This document shows, in pieces, positions 1 through 9,989 of a DNA stretch of 64,000 nt; positions within the stretch are counted from its first letter, which is position 1; each line of letters begins with the position of its first letter. The position numbers were made by a program, and so were the translations under genes. The stretch covers positions 25,842,562 through 25,906,561 of the forward strand of contig NC_049901.1 of assembly GCF_001411555.2 (NCBI RefSeq), read 5' to 3'. The DNA comes from Juglans regia (Eukaryota; Streptophyta; Magnoliopsida; Fagales; Juglandaceae). The notes under the pieces were generated by a model that did no database searches, was not told the DNA's origin, and saw only the letters and a program-made list of their open reading frames with translations.

Positions 1-159
1 TTCAAGTGTCCAAAGCCTATAAGTCATGTTGTTGCCCTTTCCATAGCTTATGAAATGAATTAAAGCATAATCTTTATCGTTTAAGCCCTTAAACTTGTAT
101 TTGGCTTATCTGGAACTTGCAACATATCTTTAAGACTAGGCCCACCTTGGTTCCCATCA
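1..159 (-). mobile_element. Truncated LTR of the TGATGGGAACC family
   Basis: This is the beginning (in element orientation) of an LTR of the family that dominates the left half of the window. Read on the minus strand it starts TGATGGGAACCAAGGTGGG at position 159 and runs off the left border. It matches the same part of the LTRs at 11753-12477 and 863-1626 by eye. Nothing on the + side looks like the polypurine tract that adjoins the other LTRs, so it is either a solo LTR or the 5' LTR of an element lying left of the window. Confidence 0.8.
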
Positions 160-239
160 CCATTGGTCCCTTTTGTATCCTAAAGTGACAAGTGGCAAGT
201 AATGGTTAGGCTTGGAATAGTAGTGGCCGAAATCCTAAG
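160..239. other. 80-bp spacer between two LTR remnants
   Basis: This short stretch lies between the end of one LTR (159) and the start of the next (240). It shows no coding capacity, primer-binding site or polypurine tract. It is probably host or older repeat DNA that received both insertions. Nothing else can be supported. Confidence 0.4.
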
Positions 240-862
240 TGATATGAACCCGCGGGAAAGGAATCCCTTGAACCCACAGTCAATTTGAAAACTCTCCAAG
301 AAAGCTAAAATCAAGGCAATGGATGGAGAACCTAGACCCGATGAGAACTCGTTTCAAGAACCTAGATTATATTAAATTCTTGACCCGTTGAAGAACCCGT
401 CTCAAGAACCCAGATTACAAAGGAGGAACGCCACAAAGGTTGTGATTTACCTTTGATAAGTTCAAAAGTTCAATTAAGAACAAGAGGAGTAAAACTCAAC
501 TCGCAATGAATAAATTCATCAAATTTCATAAACTTCATAATCTAATTAGAATGAGGCTACATAGAGTATTTAAAGCAAAACCTATTGAAACCCTAGCCAA
601 AATAAACCCCCATCTTCCAAAAGTGCCCCTGGATGAATAGTGCCGCGGCTACAGTGCCGCGCTACAGTGACTTGGCTACAGTAACACTAACCCTAGTTCA
701 TTAAATTAATAACTTTCCCAACATGCCCTTACAAAGGTATAAACCCAACTATTCTAAGCAAATAAAATAGGTCCTTGAAATTAATTAAATAAGTTGAAAG
801 CCTTCAAGTGTCCAAAGCCTATAAGTTATGTTGTTGTCCTTTCCATAGCTTTCGAAATGAAT
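240..862 (-). mobile_element. LTR interrupted by element A
   Basis: The LTR starts TGATATGAACCCGCGGG at 240 (the reverse complement of the LTR 3' end) and follows the family consensus for about 620 bp. It stops inside the family sequence at 862, where another complete LTR end begins at 863. The missing 3' part on the + strand corresponds to the last roughly 150 bp seen in the sister LTRs. The simplest reading is that element A inserted into this older LTR at 862/863; the five bases TGAAT before the junction would be the target duplication. The matching copy was lost with A's other end. Confidence 0.7.
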
Positions 863-1626
863 TGATATGAACCCGCGGGAATGAAATCCCTTGAACCCAC
901 AATCAATTTGAAAACTCCCCAAGAAAGCCAAAATCAAGTCAATGGATGGAGAACCTAGACCCGATGAGAACTCGTTTCAAGAACCTAGATTATATTAAAA
1001 TCTAGACCCGTCTCAAGAACCCAGATTACAAAGGAAGAACTCCACAAAGGTTGTGATTTACCATTGATAAGTTCAAAAGTTCAATTAAGAACAAGAGGAG
1101 TAAAACTCAACTCACAATGAATAAATTCATCAAATTTCATAAACTTCATAATCTGATTAAAATGAGGCTACATAGAGTATTTAAAGGAAAACCTAATGAA
1201 ACCCTAGCCAAAATAAACCCCCATCTTCCAAAAGTACCCCTGGATGAACAGTGCCGCGGCTACAGTGCCGAGCTACAGTAACTCGGCTACAGTAACCCTA
1301 ACCCTAGTTCAATAAAATAATAACTTTCCCAACATGCCCTTGCATAAGCTCCCTTAAGTGCTTCCCATAATAAACTCAATTATTCTAAACAAATAAAATA
1401 AGTTCTTTAAATGAATTAAATAAGTTGAAACCCTTCAAGAGCCCAAAGCCTTTAAGTCTTGTTGTTGCCATCTTCCATAGCTGTTCAAATGAATCAAAAT
1501 TGGATCTTCATCCTTCAAGCCTCATCTTGAATGTTGGGCTCTTGCTAAACTCGTCCCAAGTGGATTGCATCAATCCTTGCATTGTCTCCGTGATCTTTAA
1601 GACTAGGCCCATCATGGTTCCCATCA
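863..1626 (-). repeat. 3' LTR of element A
   Basis: On the minus strand the LTR runs from TGATGGGAACC at 1626 to TTCATATCA at 863. It is directly preceded by the purine run GAGGAGAGGGGGAA (1640-1627), the family's polypurine tract, which identifies it as a 3' LTR. The length is 764 bp, slightly below the 802-835 bp of the other complete copies. Confidence 0.85.
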
Positions 1627-2994
1627 TTCCCCCTCTCCTCAAAAGGATTCGACCTCGAATCTCCACCTTGGTTCCCATCAATCCCCCTCTCCTCAAAAGG
1701 ATTCAACCTTGAATCTCCACCTGGATCAAAGGGAAAAACGTTAGTAATATTATCATTAATTTCATATGCAATATCATCAATTTGTTCAAGAATTTGAAAA
1801 GATCCATCCAAGCTACTCATGTCGTCAACAGGTAAAGGCATTAAATCAAAAGGCGTAAATGGATTAGGGCTATAAACAATTGCGAAAGGAAAATATAAAG
1901 TGGTAGTATGCATGGTCCTATTATATGCAAACTCTATAAATCTATCCACAACCATATAAATAGAATCTCTACTTCTTTCTTTCCTAGGCAGCCCCAAAAC
2001 AGAGTCCATATATGCAAACTCATTGAAACGCAAACGATACTCCTGTAAACGTTCATGCAACAAGTCAATGTATGGCAAATGATACTCCGACAAACGTTCA
2101 TGCAACATGTTAATGAATGACAAATGATACTTCCACAAATGTTCATGTAACACGTCAATGAAAGGCAAATGATACTCCCACAAACATTCATGTAGCACAT
2201 CGATGAATGACAATTGATACTTCCACAAACGTTCATGCAACACGCCATTGAACGGCAAATGATATTCCCACAAATGTTCATGCAACACGTCATTGAAAGA
2301 CAAATGATATTCCAACAAATGTTCATGCAACACAACAAAAGTCTTCCTTACACTAAGGTTACCCAACAAACCAGCATGTCTATCACACACAAACAACTTA
2401 TGCATAAAACTAGTAGGTATACAAAATCTAATATTTCTAAACAAGTACCAATCTAGTTTATAGAACTTACCAAAAGATACTTTCTCACATGTCCCATACA
2501 CACTAGCAAAGTCATCATCATTAGCATGCAATCCCTTATCATTTTCAAATCTCAACAATTTTGCATAAAAAATGAAGACAAGGACATACCTTCTTGCTAA
2601 AGTATCAACCACAAAATTTTTCATACCTTGTGTGTATTTGAATAAATGAGGAAAAGTCTGAACACAATCCTCCCGCTTAGCATGCATTCTAGTCAACAAC
2701 TTACCTTGTCCCTTTAAATGTGTCAATGACTCGTGTTTTTCCAAGAAAGGTCGGTTAGGAATTGTCGCACTTGGCACAAAATCAATGTAGTGCTCTATCT
2801 CCCTATTAGGTGGCAATCCACTAAATACACCACTTGGAAACACGACCTCATATCCCTGCAACAAAGAGACAACAATATTAGGCAAACATACGTCAAGTAC
2901 GTTAGGATTAAGACTCGCCTTAGCATAAAAACTCGCTTTTCTCTTTGTTTTTCTCTCACTTTCTTCACACTCTCTTTTCTTTCCACTCACTTTT
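1627..2994 (-). pseudogene. Pol-derived ORF of element A with 45-bp repeat array
   Basis: The minus-strand reading frame stays open through most of this segment. In order it shows a basic linker (ERKTKRK), the start of the pol region (REIEHYIDF), then a jump to the end of RNase H ([13 protein letters not shown]) and the RNase H-integrase linker (KNFVVDTLARRYVLV). Then come seven tandem 15-residue units of the type VLHEHLWEYHLPFID (about 2345-2025), an integrase scrap (VLGLPRKERSRDSI), and the late integrase segment [11 protein letters not shown]. Protease, the reverse transcriptase catalytic domain and most of the integrase core are absent, so it cannot act as a polymerase. Whether the residual protein is made is unknown. 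The frame continues only artificially into the LTR of B at its 5' end. Confidence 0.75.
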
Positions 2995-3799
2995 TGATAT
3001 GAACCCGCGGGAATGAAATCCCTTGAACCCACAGTCAATTTGAAAACTCCCCAAGAAAGCCAAAATCAAGTCAATGGATGGAGAACCTAGACCCGATGAG
3101 AACTCGTTTCAAGAACCTAGATTATATTAAAATCTAGACCCGTTGAAGAACCCGTCTCAAGAACCCAGATTACAAAGGAGGAACGCCACAAAGGTTGTGA
3201 TTTACCTTTGATAAGTTCAAAAGTTCAATTAAGAACAAGAGGAGTAAAACTCAACTCACAATGAATAAATTCATCAAATTTCATAAACTTCATAATCTGA
3301 TTAAAATGAGGCTACATAGAGTATTTAAAGCAAAACCTAATGAAACCCTAGCCAAAATAAACCCCCATCTTCCAAAAGTACCCCTGGATGAACAGTGTCG
3401 CGGCTACAGTGCCGGCTACAGTACTCGGCTACAGTAACCCTAACCCTAGTTCAATAAAATAATAACTTTCCCAACATGCCCTTGCATAGGCTCCCTTAAG
3501 TCCTTCTCATAATAAACTCAATTATTCTAAACTAATAAAATAAGTTCTTTAAATGAATTAAATAAGTTGAAACCCTTCAAGAGTCCAAAGCCTTTAAGTC
3601 TTGTCGTTGCCCTCTTCCGTAGCTGATCAAATGAATTAAAATTGGATCTTCATCCTTCAAGCCCCATCTTGAATGTTGGGCTCTTGCTAAACTTGTCCCA
3701 AATGGATTACATCAATCCTTGCATTTTCTCATTGATCTTCTTGGCCCATCTGGAAGTTGCAAATGATCTTTAAAACTAGACCCATCTTGGTTCCCATCA
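2995..3799 (-). repeat. 3' LTR of element B
   Basis: On the minus strand the LTR runs from TGATGGGAACC at 3799 to TTCATATCA at 2995 (805 bp). The polypurine tract lies at 3813-3800. The pol-derived frame runs into it and ends at 3712, as the integrase frame does in element F. Confidence 0.9.
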
Positions 3800-5295
3800 T
3801 TCCCCCTCTCCTCAAAATGATTCGACCTCGAATCTCCACCTGGATCAAAGGGAAAATTGTTAGTAACATCGAAAATAGTAGAAACATGATACTTACCTGG
3901 AAGATCCATTACATATGCATTTTCATTAATTTGTTTAAGAATTTGGAATAGTCCATCCAAGCTACTCATGTCATCAACTAGTAAAGACTTTAAATCTGAA
4001 GGAGGAAATTGATTAAGTAAACAAACAATTTCAATTGGTGAAAATTTAGTAGTAGCATGAACACTCCAATTATATGTAAACTCAATGAATGGCAAACAAT
4101 ACTCCCACAAATGTTCATGAAGTACATCTAAAGTTTTCCTCGAACCAAAATGACCACTCCAATATGCATGCTCAATGAATGGCAAATGATACTCCCGCAA
4201 ACATTCAAGCAACAAGTCAATGAATGGCAAATGATACTCCCGCAAACGTTCATGCAACAAGTCAATGAATGGCAAATGATACTCCCATAAATGTTTATGC
4301 AACATGTCTAAAATCTTATTTTCACGAGAATGACCACTCCAATTATATGCAAACTCAATGAAAAGCAAATGATACTCCCGCAAACGTTCATGCAACACGC
4401 CAATGTATGGCAAATGATACTCCCACAAATGTTCATGCAATACATCAATGAATGACAAATGATACTTCCACAAACGTTCGTGCAACAAGTCTTTGAATGG
4501 CAAATGGTATTCCCACAAACAGTCATGCAACACAATAAAAGTTTTCCTTACACCATGGTTACCCAACAAACCAGCATGTCCATCACACACAAGCAACTTA
4601 CGCATAAAACTAGTAGGCACACAAAATCTATTCATTCTAAACAAGTACCAATCTAGTTTATAGAACTTACCAAAAGATGCATTCTCACATGTTCCATACA
4701 CACTAGCAAAGTCATCATTATTAGCATGCAATTCCTTATCATATTCAAATCTCAACAATTTCTCATCTAAAATGAAGACAAGGACATACCTTCTTGCTAA
4801 AGCATCAACCACAAAATTTTTCATACCTTGTGTGTATTTGAATACATGAGGAAAAGTCTCAATACAATCCTCCCGCTTAGCAAGCATTCTAGTCAACAAC
4901 TTACCTTGTCCCTTTAAGTGTGTCAATGACTCATGTTTTTCCAAGAAAAGTCGGTTAGGAATTGTCGCATCTGGCACAAAATCAATGTAGTGCCCTATCT
5001 CCCTAATAGATGGCAATCCACTAAATACACCACTTGGAAACACGACCTCATATCCCTGCAACAAAGAGACAACAATACTAGGCAAACATACGTCAAGTTC
5101 GTTAGGATTAAGACTTGCCTTAGCATAAAAACTCACTTTTCTCTTTGTTTTTCTCTCACTTTCTTCACACTCTTTTCTTTCCACTCTCTTTTTCTTTTTC
5201 ACTCTCTTTTTCCCTTTCACACTCTTTTTTATTTTCACTCTCTTTTTTTCTGTCACTCTCTTTTTCTTCATCTTTTTTTGTACTCTCGACCTCAT
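3712..5295 (-). pseudogene. Pol-derived ORF of element B with two-tier integrase-fragment repeats
   Basis: This is a 527-codon minus-strand frame, roughly 1.6 kb. It starts in a Lys/Glu/Ser-rich linker and passes REIGHYIDF. It then joins directly to the last part of RNase H ([13 protein letters not shown]), skipping the reverse transcriptase catalytic motif YFDD. After the integrase N-terminal linker come eight 15-residue units (LLHERLREYHLPFID type, about 4535-4080). They are broken twice by FAYNWSGH... and HAYWSGHFGSRKTLD segments. The frame ends in the 3' LTR with DGPRRSMRKCKD. The corresponding tail of F has [10 protein letters not shown], so the arginine/lysine motif is altered here. Its first 131 bp overlap gag in another frame. 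No catalytic residues remain; any function would be structural. Confidence 0.8.
3800..3813 (-). promoter_or_regulatory. Polypurine tract of element B
   Basis: On the minus strand GAGGAGAGGGGGAA lies immediately 5' of the 3' LTR. The same string is present at 1627-1640 (A), 16105-16118 (F) and 21736-21749 (E). It primes plus-strand DNA synthesis in LTR retrotransposons. Confidence 0.85.
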
Positions 5296-6532
5296 AATTA
5301 TTTTTCAACTCATTCTCTCTTTTGCTTGAGGTCTTAGTCTCACCCTCTTCTTTTTTCTCTCTCATTTTTCTCTCTTTCTCCATTTCGGTTTCACTATTTC
5401 TTTTCTTCTCAATCTCACATTCACTCTTGCTTTTCAGCTCAATCTCACTTTCACTTTCACTTTCACTCTCATCTTCACTCTTGCTTTTCAGCACAATCTC
5501 ACTTTCACTGTCACCTTCACTCTTACTATTAAGCTCATTCTCACTTTTTCTTGAGGTTTCAGCCTCACCCAAATCTTTTCCCTTTGGTGGTTCGGTCTTC
5601 TCCTTTGCTACAACTTGATCATTTTTGTCCCACTTTGGTTTCCAAGAAGTACTAGAAACCGAAGTATACCTTGATGTACCCTTTCCTTTTAGCCGTCTCT
5701 CCACCTTCATAGCCATGTGCACTATGTCCTCTACCTCCTCATAATGTTGCAACTCAACTACATTGGCAATCTCCCTATTCAACCCCCTCAAAAATCTTTT
5801 CATTATGGCCTCCCGATCCTCCACTACATTAGCCCGAATAATAGCCACCTCCATCTCCTTATGGTAGTCCTCTACACTCCTAGACCCCTGTATAAGATTT
5901 TGTAATTTTTTGTAGAGGTCTCTATAGTAGTGGCTAGGTACAAATCTCCGCCTCATGATAGCTTTCAACTCTCTCCATGTTTCTACAGGCCTCTCAAAAT
6001 TCCTCCTCCTATTGGATACTAATTGATCCCACCAAATAATCGCATAATCAGTGAACTCAATTACAGCCAACTTCATCTTTTTCTGCTCAGAGTAATTATG
6101 ACAATCAAACACCAACTCTATTCTTTTCTCCCACTCTAAATAAACTTCAGGGTCAGTTCTACCTTGGAATGATGGTATTTTCATTTTGATGCTTCCAAGG
6201 TTCTTATCTACTCTATCTCGACCCCCTGAGTTTGCCCTAAGGCCTCTTCCATGCCTAACTCTTCTATGTCTACCCAATCCAACTTCAGATGTTAGCACTT
6301 CCTCATCCTCACCATACTCTCCATTCTCATACCCATTCTTAATATTAGGCTCATGTCGCCTCCTATCTTTCTCTGCTTGCAGATTTCTAACCATTGCTTC
6401 TTGATTATCCATGCTATTCCTCACTTCACCTAACACCAAGTTCAACCGCTCAAACTCATGTTGCATGGTATGCAACACAAAGGATGAGTTATCTACTCGC
6501 CCCCTTGGTGATGAGCTACTCCGATGAGACAT
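5165..6532 (-). CDS. gag: Gag polyprotein of element B
   Basis: This is the structural gag protein of a Ty3/gypsy element, which forms the cytoplasmic virus-like particle around the element RNA. The start is the ATG of MSHRSSSSPRGR at 6532, conserved in A, E and F; upstream in-frame codons are not ATG. The N-terminal region is a predicted helix ([15 protein letters not shown]). The gag core follows at about residues 110-280 ([36 protein letters not shown]). After that the protein is a long Lys/Ser/Glu-rich tail (SKSE repeats). The CCHC zinc knuckle seen in F is missing, as are protease and later domains. It stops at 5165 and overlaps the next frame by about 130 bp. Confidence 0.88.
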   Translation of the reverse strand: MSHRSSSSPRGRVDNSSFVLHTMQHEFERLNLVLGEVRNSMDNQEAMVRNLQAEKDRRRHEPNIKNGYENGEYGEDEEVLTSEVGLGRHRRVRHGRGLRANSGGRDRVDKNLGSIKMKIPSFQGRTDPEVYLEWEKRIELVFDCHNYSEQKKMKLAVIEFTDYAIIWWDQLVSNRRRNFERPVETWRELKAIMRRRFVPSHYYRDLYKKLQNLIQGSRSVEDYHKEMEVAIIRANVVEDREAIMKRFLRGLNREIANVVELQHYEEVEDIVHMAMKVERRLKGKGTSRYTSVSSTSWKPKWDKNDQVVAKEKTEPPKGKDLGEAETSRKSENELNSKSEGDSESEIVLKSKSEDESESESESEIELKSKSECEIEKKRNSETEMEKERKMREKKEEGETKTSSKRENELKNNYEVESTKKDEEKESDRKKESENKKECEREKESEKEKESGKKRV

Positions 6533-7405
6533 TACAAGGTGCTGCACAGAAGAATGTTAGTGGTAAAAAAGAAAACCTCACACACTCCCTTACGTGTTTC
6601 AACTCGAATAATGACACTCTACTCGTGTTTCACTCTTAATGGCTTTTTCCCGATAATAGTCTCACACTCTCTTGCCTTTTACCTCAATAGTTTTTCCACT
6701 CAAGTTCTTTCAGAACTAAATGAACTCAATCAAGACAAGGCAACCTTGTTTTATCCCAACTAGTAATTAGATTCAGGAAACAAGAACAAGAGAAACATGA
6801 AGGAATAAAAATGACACGAGAATCAATGAAGTTATACGAATGAAAGAGTAGCAATAAGACAAGATACCAACTTGAGTGATGTATGCAGCAGCCCCTTTGA
6901 TGATAAGGTTCAATCAACAAATTTCTTTCTTTCTCATTGTTGTAACTATGTAGCAACTTTGAATATGCTACCTTCTCTTCTCTTCAACTTCTTTTTTTTT
7001 TTTTGGAATTTTCTTTTCTTTTCTTTTCTTTTCCTTTCTTTTCTTTTCTTTTCCTTTCTTTTCTTTTCTCTAATTCATCCACAAACAGCAATATTCAATT
7101 GTGAAAACCAACCAATTGAATTCAAACACACAAGCATGGACAATGAAGTAGAAGAGAATCAATGGAACGACACTCCAAGCAATTGACAAACTTAGAGATG
7201 CAGGAAACCCTAGAATTTTGAAACCCTAGGTGATGCAAATTTCAGCCAAACCCAAAACCCTAAGAATTTTGGCAGCCTACTTTTTGTTTCTATTTTTTTT
7301 TTTTTTAGCAACTCTAGAACAATGAAGCCCTAGAATTAAATTCAAGGATGCTAGAATTAAAAGATAGAATCAGACCTGATTGGAAACCTTGCTCTGAATA
7401 CCAAA
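6533..7405 (-). other. Leader of element B with primer-binding site and poly-pyrimidine tract
   Basis: This is the untranslated leader between the 5' LTR and gag. On the minus strand it begins TTTGGTATTCAGAGC (7405-7391), a tRNA-Met type primer-binding site with one extra base compared with TGGTATCAGAGC in E. A simple-sequence block of TTTTC repeats (+ strand, about 7010-7075) varies in length among A, B, D and E. Open frames across the block are by-products of the repeat. Confidence 0.75.
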
Positions 7406-8212
7406 TGATATGAACCCGCGGGAATGAAATCCCTTGAACCCACAGTCAATTTGAAAACTCCCCAAGAAAGCCAAAATCAAGTCAATGGATGGAGAACCTA
7501 GACCCGATGAGAACTCGTTTCAAGAACCTAGATTATATTAAAATCTAGACCCGTTGAAGAACCCGTCTCAAGAACCCAGATTACAAAGGAGGAACGCCAC
7601 AAAGGTTGTGATTTACCTTTGATAAGTTCAAAAATTCAATTAAGAACAAGAGGAGTAAAACTCAACTCACAATGAATAAATTCATCAAATTTCATAAACT
7701 TCATAATCTGATTAAAATGAGGCTACATAGAGTATTTAAAGGAAAACCTAATGAAACCCTAGCCAAAATAAACCCCCATCTTCCAAAAGTACCCCTGGAT
7801 GAACAGTGCCGCGGCTACAGTGCCGAGCTACAGTAACTCGGCTACAGTAACCCTAACCCTAGTTCAATAAAATAATAACTTTCCCAACATGCCCTTGCAT
7901 AGGCTCCCTTAAGTCCTTCTCATAATAAACTCAATTATTCTAAACTAATAAAATAAGTTCTTTAAATGAATTAAATAAGTTGAAACCCTTCAAGAGTCCA
8001 AAGCCTTTAAGTCTTGTCGTTGCCCTCTTCCGTAGCTGATCAAATGAATTAAAATTGGATCTTCATCCTTCAAGCCCCATCTTGAATGTTGGGCTCTTGC
8101 TAAACTTGTCCCAAATGGATTACATCAATCCTTGCATTTTCTCATTGATCTTCTTGGCCCATCTGGAAGTTGCAAATGATCTTTAAAACTAGACCCATCT
8201 TGGTTCCCATCA
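7406..8212 (-). repeat. 5' LTR of element B
   Basis: This LTR is 807 bp. On the minus strand it runs from TGATGGGAACC at 8212 to TTCATATCA at 7406. It is followed on the element side by the primer-binding site and on the other side by the target duplication CTTTT. It is nearly identical to 2995-3799. Confidence 0.9.
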
Positions 8213-8272
8213 CTTTTTCTTTTTTTCCCTTTCACACTCTTTTTTATTTTCACTCTCTTTTTTTCTGTCACT

Positions 8273-9532
8273 CTATTTTTCTTCATCTTTTTTTGTACTC
8301 TCGACCTCATAATTATTTTTCAACTCATTCTCTCTTTTGCTTGAGGTCTTAGTCTCACTCTCTTCTTTTTTCTCTCTCATTTTTCTCTCTTTCTCCATTT
8401 CGGTCTCACTATTTCTTTTCTTCTCAATCTCACATTCACTCTTGCTTTTCAGCTCAATCTCACTTTCACTTTCACTCTCATCTTCACTCTTGCTTTTCAG
8501 CACAATCTCACTTTCACTGTCACCTTCACTCTTACTATTAAGCTCATTCTCACTTTTTCTTGAGGTTTCAGCCTCACCCAAATCTTTTCCCTTTGGTGGT
8601 TCGGTCTTCTCCTTTGCTACAACTTGATCATTTTTGTCCCACTTTGGTTTCCAAGAAGTACTAGAAACCGAAGTATACCTTGATGTACCCTTTCCTTTTA
8701 GCCGTCTCTCCACCTTCATAGCCATGTGCACTATGTCCTCTACCTCCTCATAATGTTGCAACTCAACTACATTGGCTATCTCCCTATTCAACCCCCTCAA
8801 AAATCTTTTCATTATGGCCTCCCGATCCTCCACTACATTAGCCCGAATCATAGCCACCTCCATCTCCTTATGGTAGTCCTCTACACTCCTAGACCCCTGT
8901 ATAAGATTTTGTAATTTTTTGTAGAGGTCTCTATAGTAGTGGCTAGGTACAAATCTCCGCCTCATGATAGCTTTCAACTCTCTCCATGTTTCTACAGGCC
9001 TCTCAAAATTCCTCCTCCTATTGGATACTAATTGATCCCACCAAATAATCGCATAATCAGTGAACTCAATTACAGCCAACTTCATCTTTTTCTGCTCAGA
9101 GTAATTATGACAATCAAACACCAACTCTATTCTTTTCTCCCACTCTAAATAAACTTCAGGGTCAGTTCTACCTTGGAATGATGGTATTTTCATTTTGATG
9201 CTTCCAAGGTTCTTATCTACTCTATCTCGACCCCCTGAGTTTGCCCTAAGGCCTCTTCCATGCCTAACTCTTCTATGTCTACCCAATCCAACTTCAGATG
9301 TTAGCACTTCCTCATACTCTCCATTCTCATACCCATTCTTAATATTAGGCTCATGTCGCCTCCTATCTTTCTCTGCTTGCAGATTTCTAACCATTGCTTC
9401 TTGATTATCCATGCTATTCCTCACTTCACCTAACACCAAGTTCAACCGCTCAAACTCATGTTGCATGGCATGCAACACAAAGGATGAGTTATCTACTCGC
9501 CCCCTTGGTGATGAGCTACTCCGATGAGACAT
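8273..9532 (-). CDS. gag: Gag of element A, shortened by a stop codon
   Basis: This is the same protein as the B gag, starting at MSHRSSSSPRGR (ATG at 9532), with the gag core at about residues 105-275 and the Lys/Ser/Glu tail. It ends early at KKDEEK because a Glu codon of the B copy reads TAG here (8273-8275). It also lacks three residues (GED) near residue 75 and a few Glu/Ser codons in the tail. The element B insertion lies only about 60 bp downstream, in what was the linker to the pol part. It probably could still encode a gag core protein, but expression is unknown. Confidence 0.8.
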   Translation of the reverse strand: MSHRSSSSPRGRVDNSSFVLHAMQHEFERLNLVLGEVRNSMDNQEAMVRNLQAEKDRRRHEPNIKNGYENGEYEEVLTSEVGLGRHRRVRHGRGLRANSGGRDRVDKNLGSIKMKIPSFQGRTDPEVYLEWEKRIELVFDCHNYSEQKKMKLAVIEFTDYAIIWWDQLVSNRRRNFERPVETWRELKAIMRRRFVPSHYYRDLYKKLQNLIQGSRSVEDYHKEMEVAMIRANVVEDREAIMKRFLRGLNREIANVVELQHYEEVEDIVHMAMKVERRLKGKGTSRYTSVSSTSWKPKWDKNDQVVAKEKTEPPKGKDLGEAETSRKSENELNSKSEGDSESEIVLKSKSEDESESESEIELKSKSECEIEKKRNSETEMEKERKMREKKEESETKTSSKRENELKNNYEVESTKKDEEK

Positions 9533-9974
9533 TACAAGGTGCTGCAAAGAAGAATGTTAGTGGTAAAAAAGAAAACCTCACACACTCCCTTACGTGTTTC
9601 AACTCGAATAATGACACTCTACTCGTGTTTCACTCTTAATGGCTTTTTCCCGATAATAGTCTCACACTCTCTTGCCTTTTACCTCAATAGTTTTTCCACT
9701 CAAGTTCTTTCAGAACTAAATGAACTCAATCAAGACAAGGCAACCTTGTTTTATCCCAACTAGTAATTAGATTCAGGAAACAAGAACAAGAGAAACATGA
9801 AGGAATAAAAATGACACGAGAATCAATGAAGTTATACGAATGAAAGAGTAGCAATAAGACAAGATACCAACTTGAGTGATGTATGCAGCAGCCCCTTTGA
9901 TGATAAGGTTCAATCAACAAATTTCTTTCTTTCTCATTGTTGTAACTATGTAGCAACTTTGAATATGCTACCTT
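9533..9974 (-). other. Partial leader of element A
   Basis: This matches the B leader almost base for base from 9533 to about 9975 and then ends at GAATATGCTACCTTCTT, well before the simple-sequence block and primer-binding site. The break marks a deletion or recombination joining A to the unrelated sequence on its right. Confidence 0.7.
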
Positions 9975-9989
9975 CTTCTAGGGTAGGCG

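Larger units (their letters stand above)
2995..8212 (-). mobile_element. Element B: complete non-autonomous CRM-like LTR retrotransposon
   Basis: Both LTRs (3' at 2995-3799, 5' at 7406-8212), a primer-binding site, gag, a pol-derived ORF and a polypurine tract are present. A five-base target duplication CTTTT flanks it (2990-2994 and 8213-8217). The two LTRs differ at only a handful of positions by eye, so insertion was recent. At 5.2 kb it is about 1.8 kb shorter than the autonomous-type element F once F's insertion is removed; the difference is loss of protease, reverse transcriptase and the integrase core. It probably moved with enzymes supplied by an F-like partner (inference). It lies in the internal region of element A in the same orientation. 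Confidence 0.92.
863..9974 (-). mobile_element. Element A: truncated non-autonomous CRM-like LTR retrotransposon, host of element B
   Basis: On the minus strand A has gag (9532-8273), a decayed pol-derived part (2994-1627), a polypurine tract (1640-1627) and a 3' LTR (1626-863). It is split by element B at 2994/8213: the CTTTT on both sides of B is B's target duplication, and A reads on across it. A's own leader ends abruptly at 9974, where unrelated chromovirus-like sequence begins, so its 5' LTR and primer-binding site are missing. Its gag is nearly identical to that of B. A keeps an integrase scrap (motif VLGLPR, about 2055-1990) that B and E lack, so it is a separate deletion derivative. 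Confidence 0.8.
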
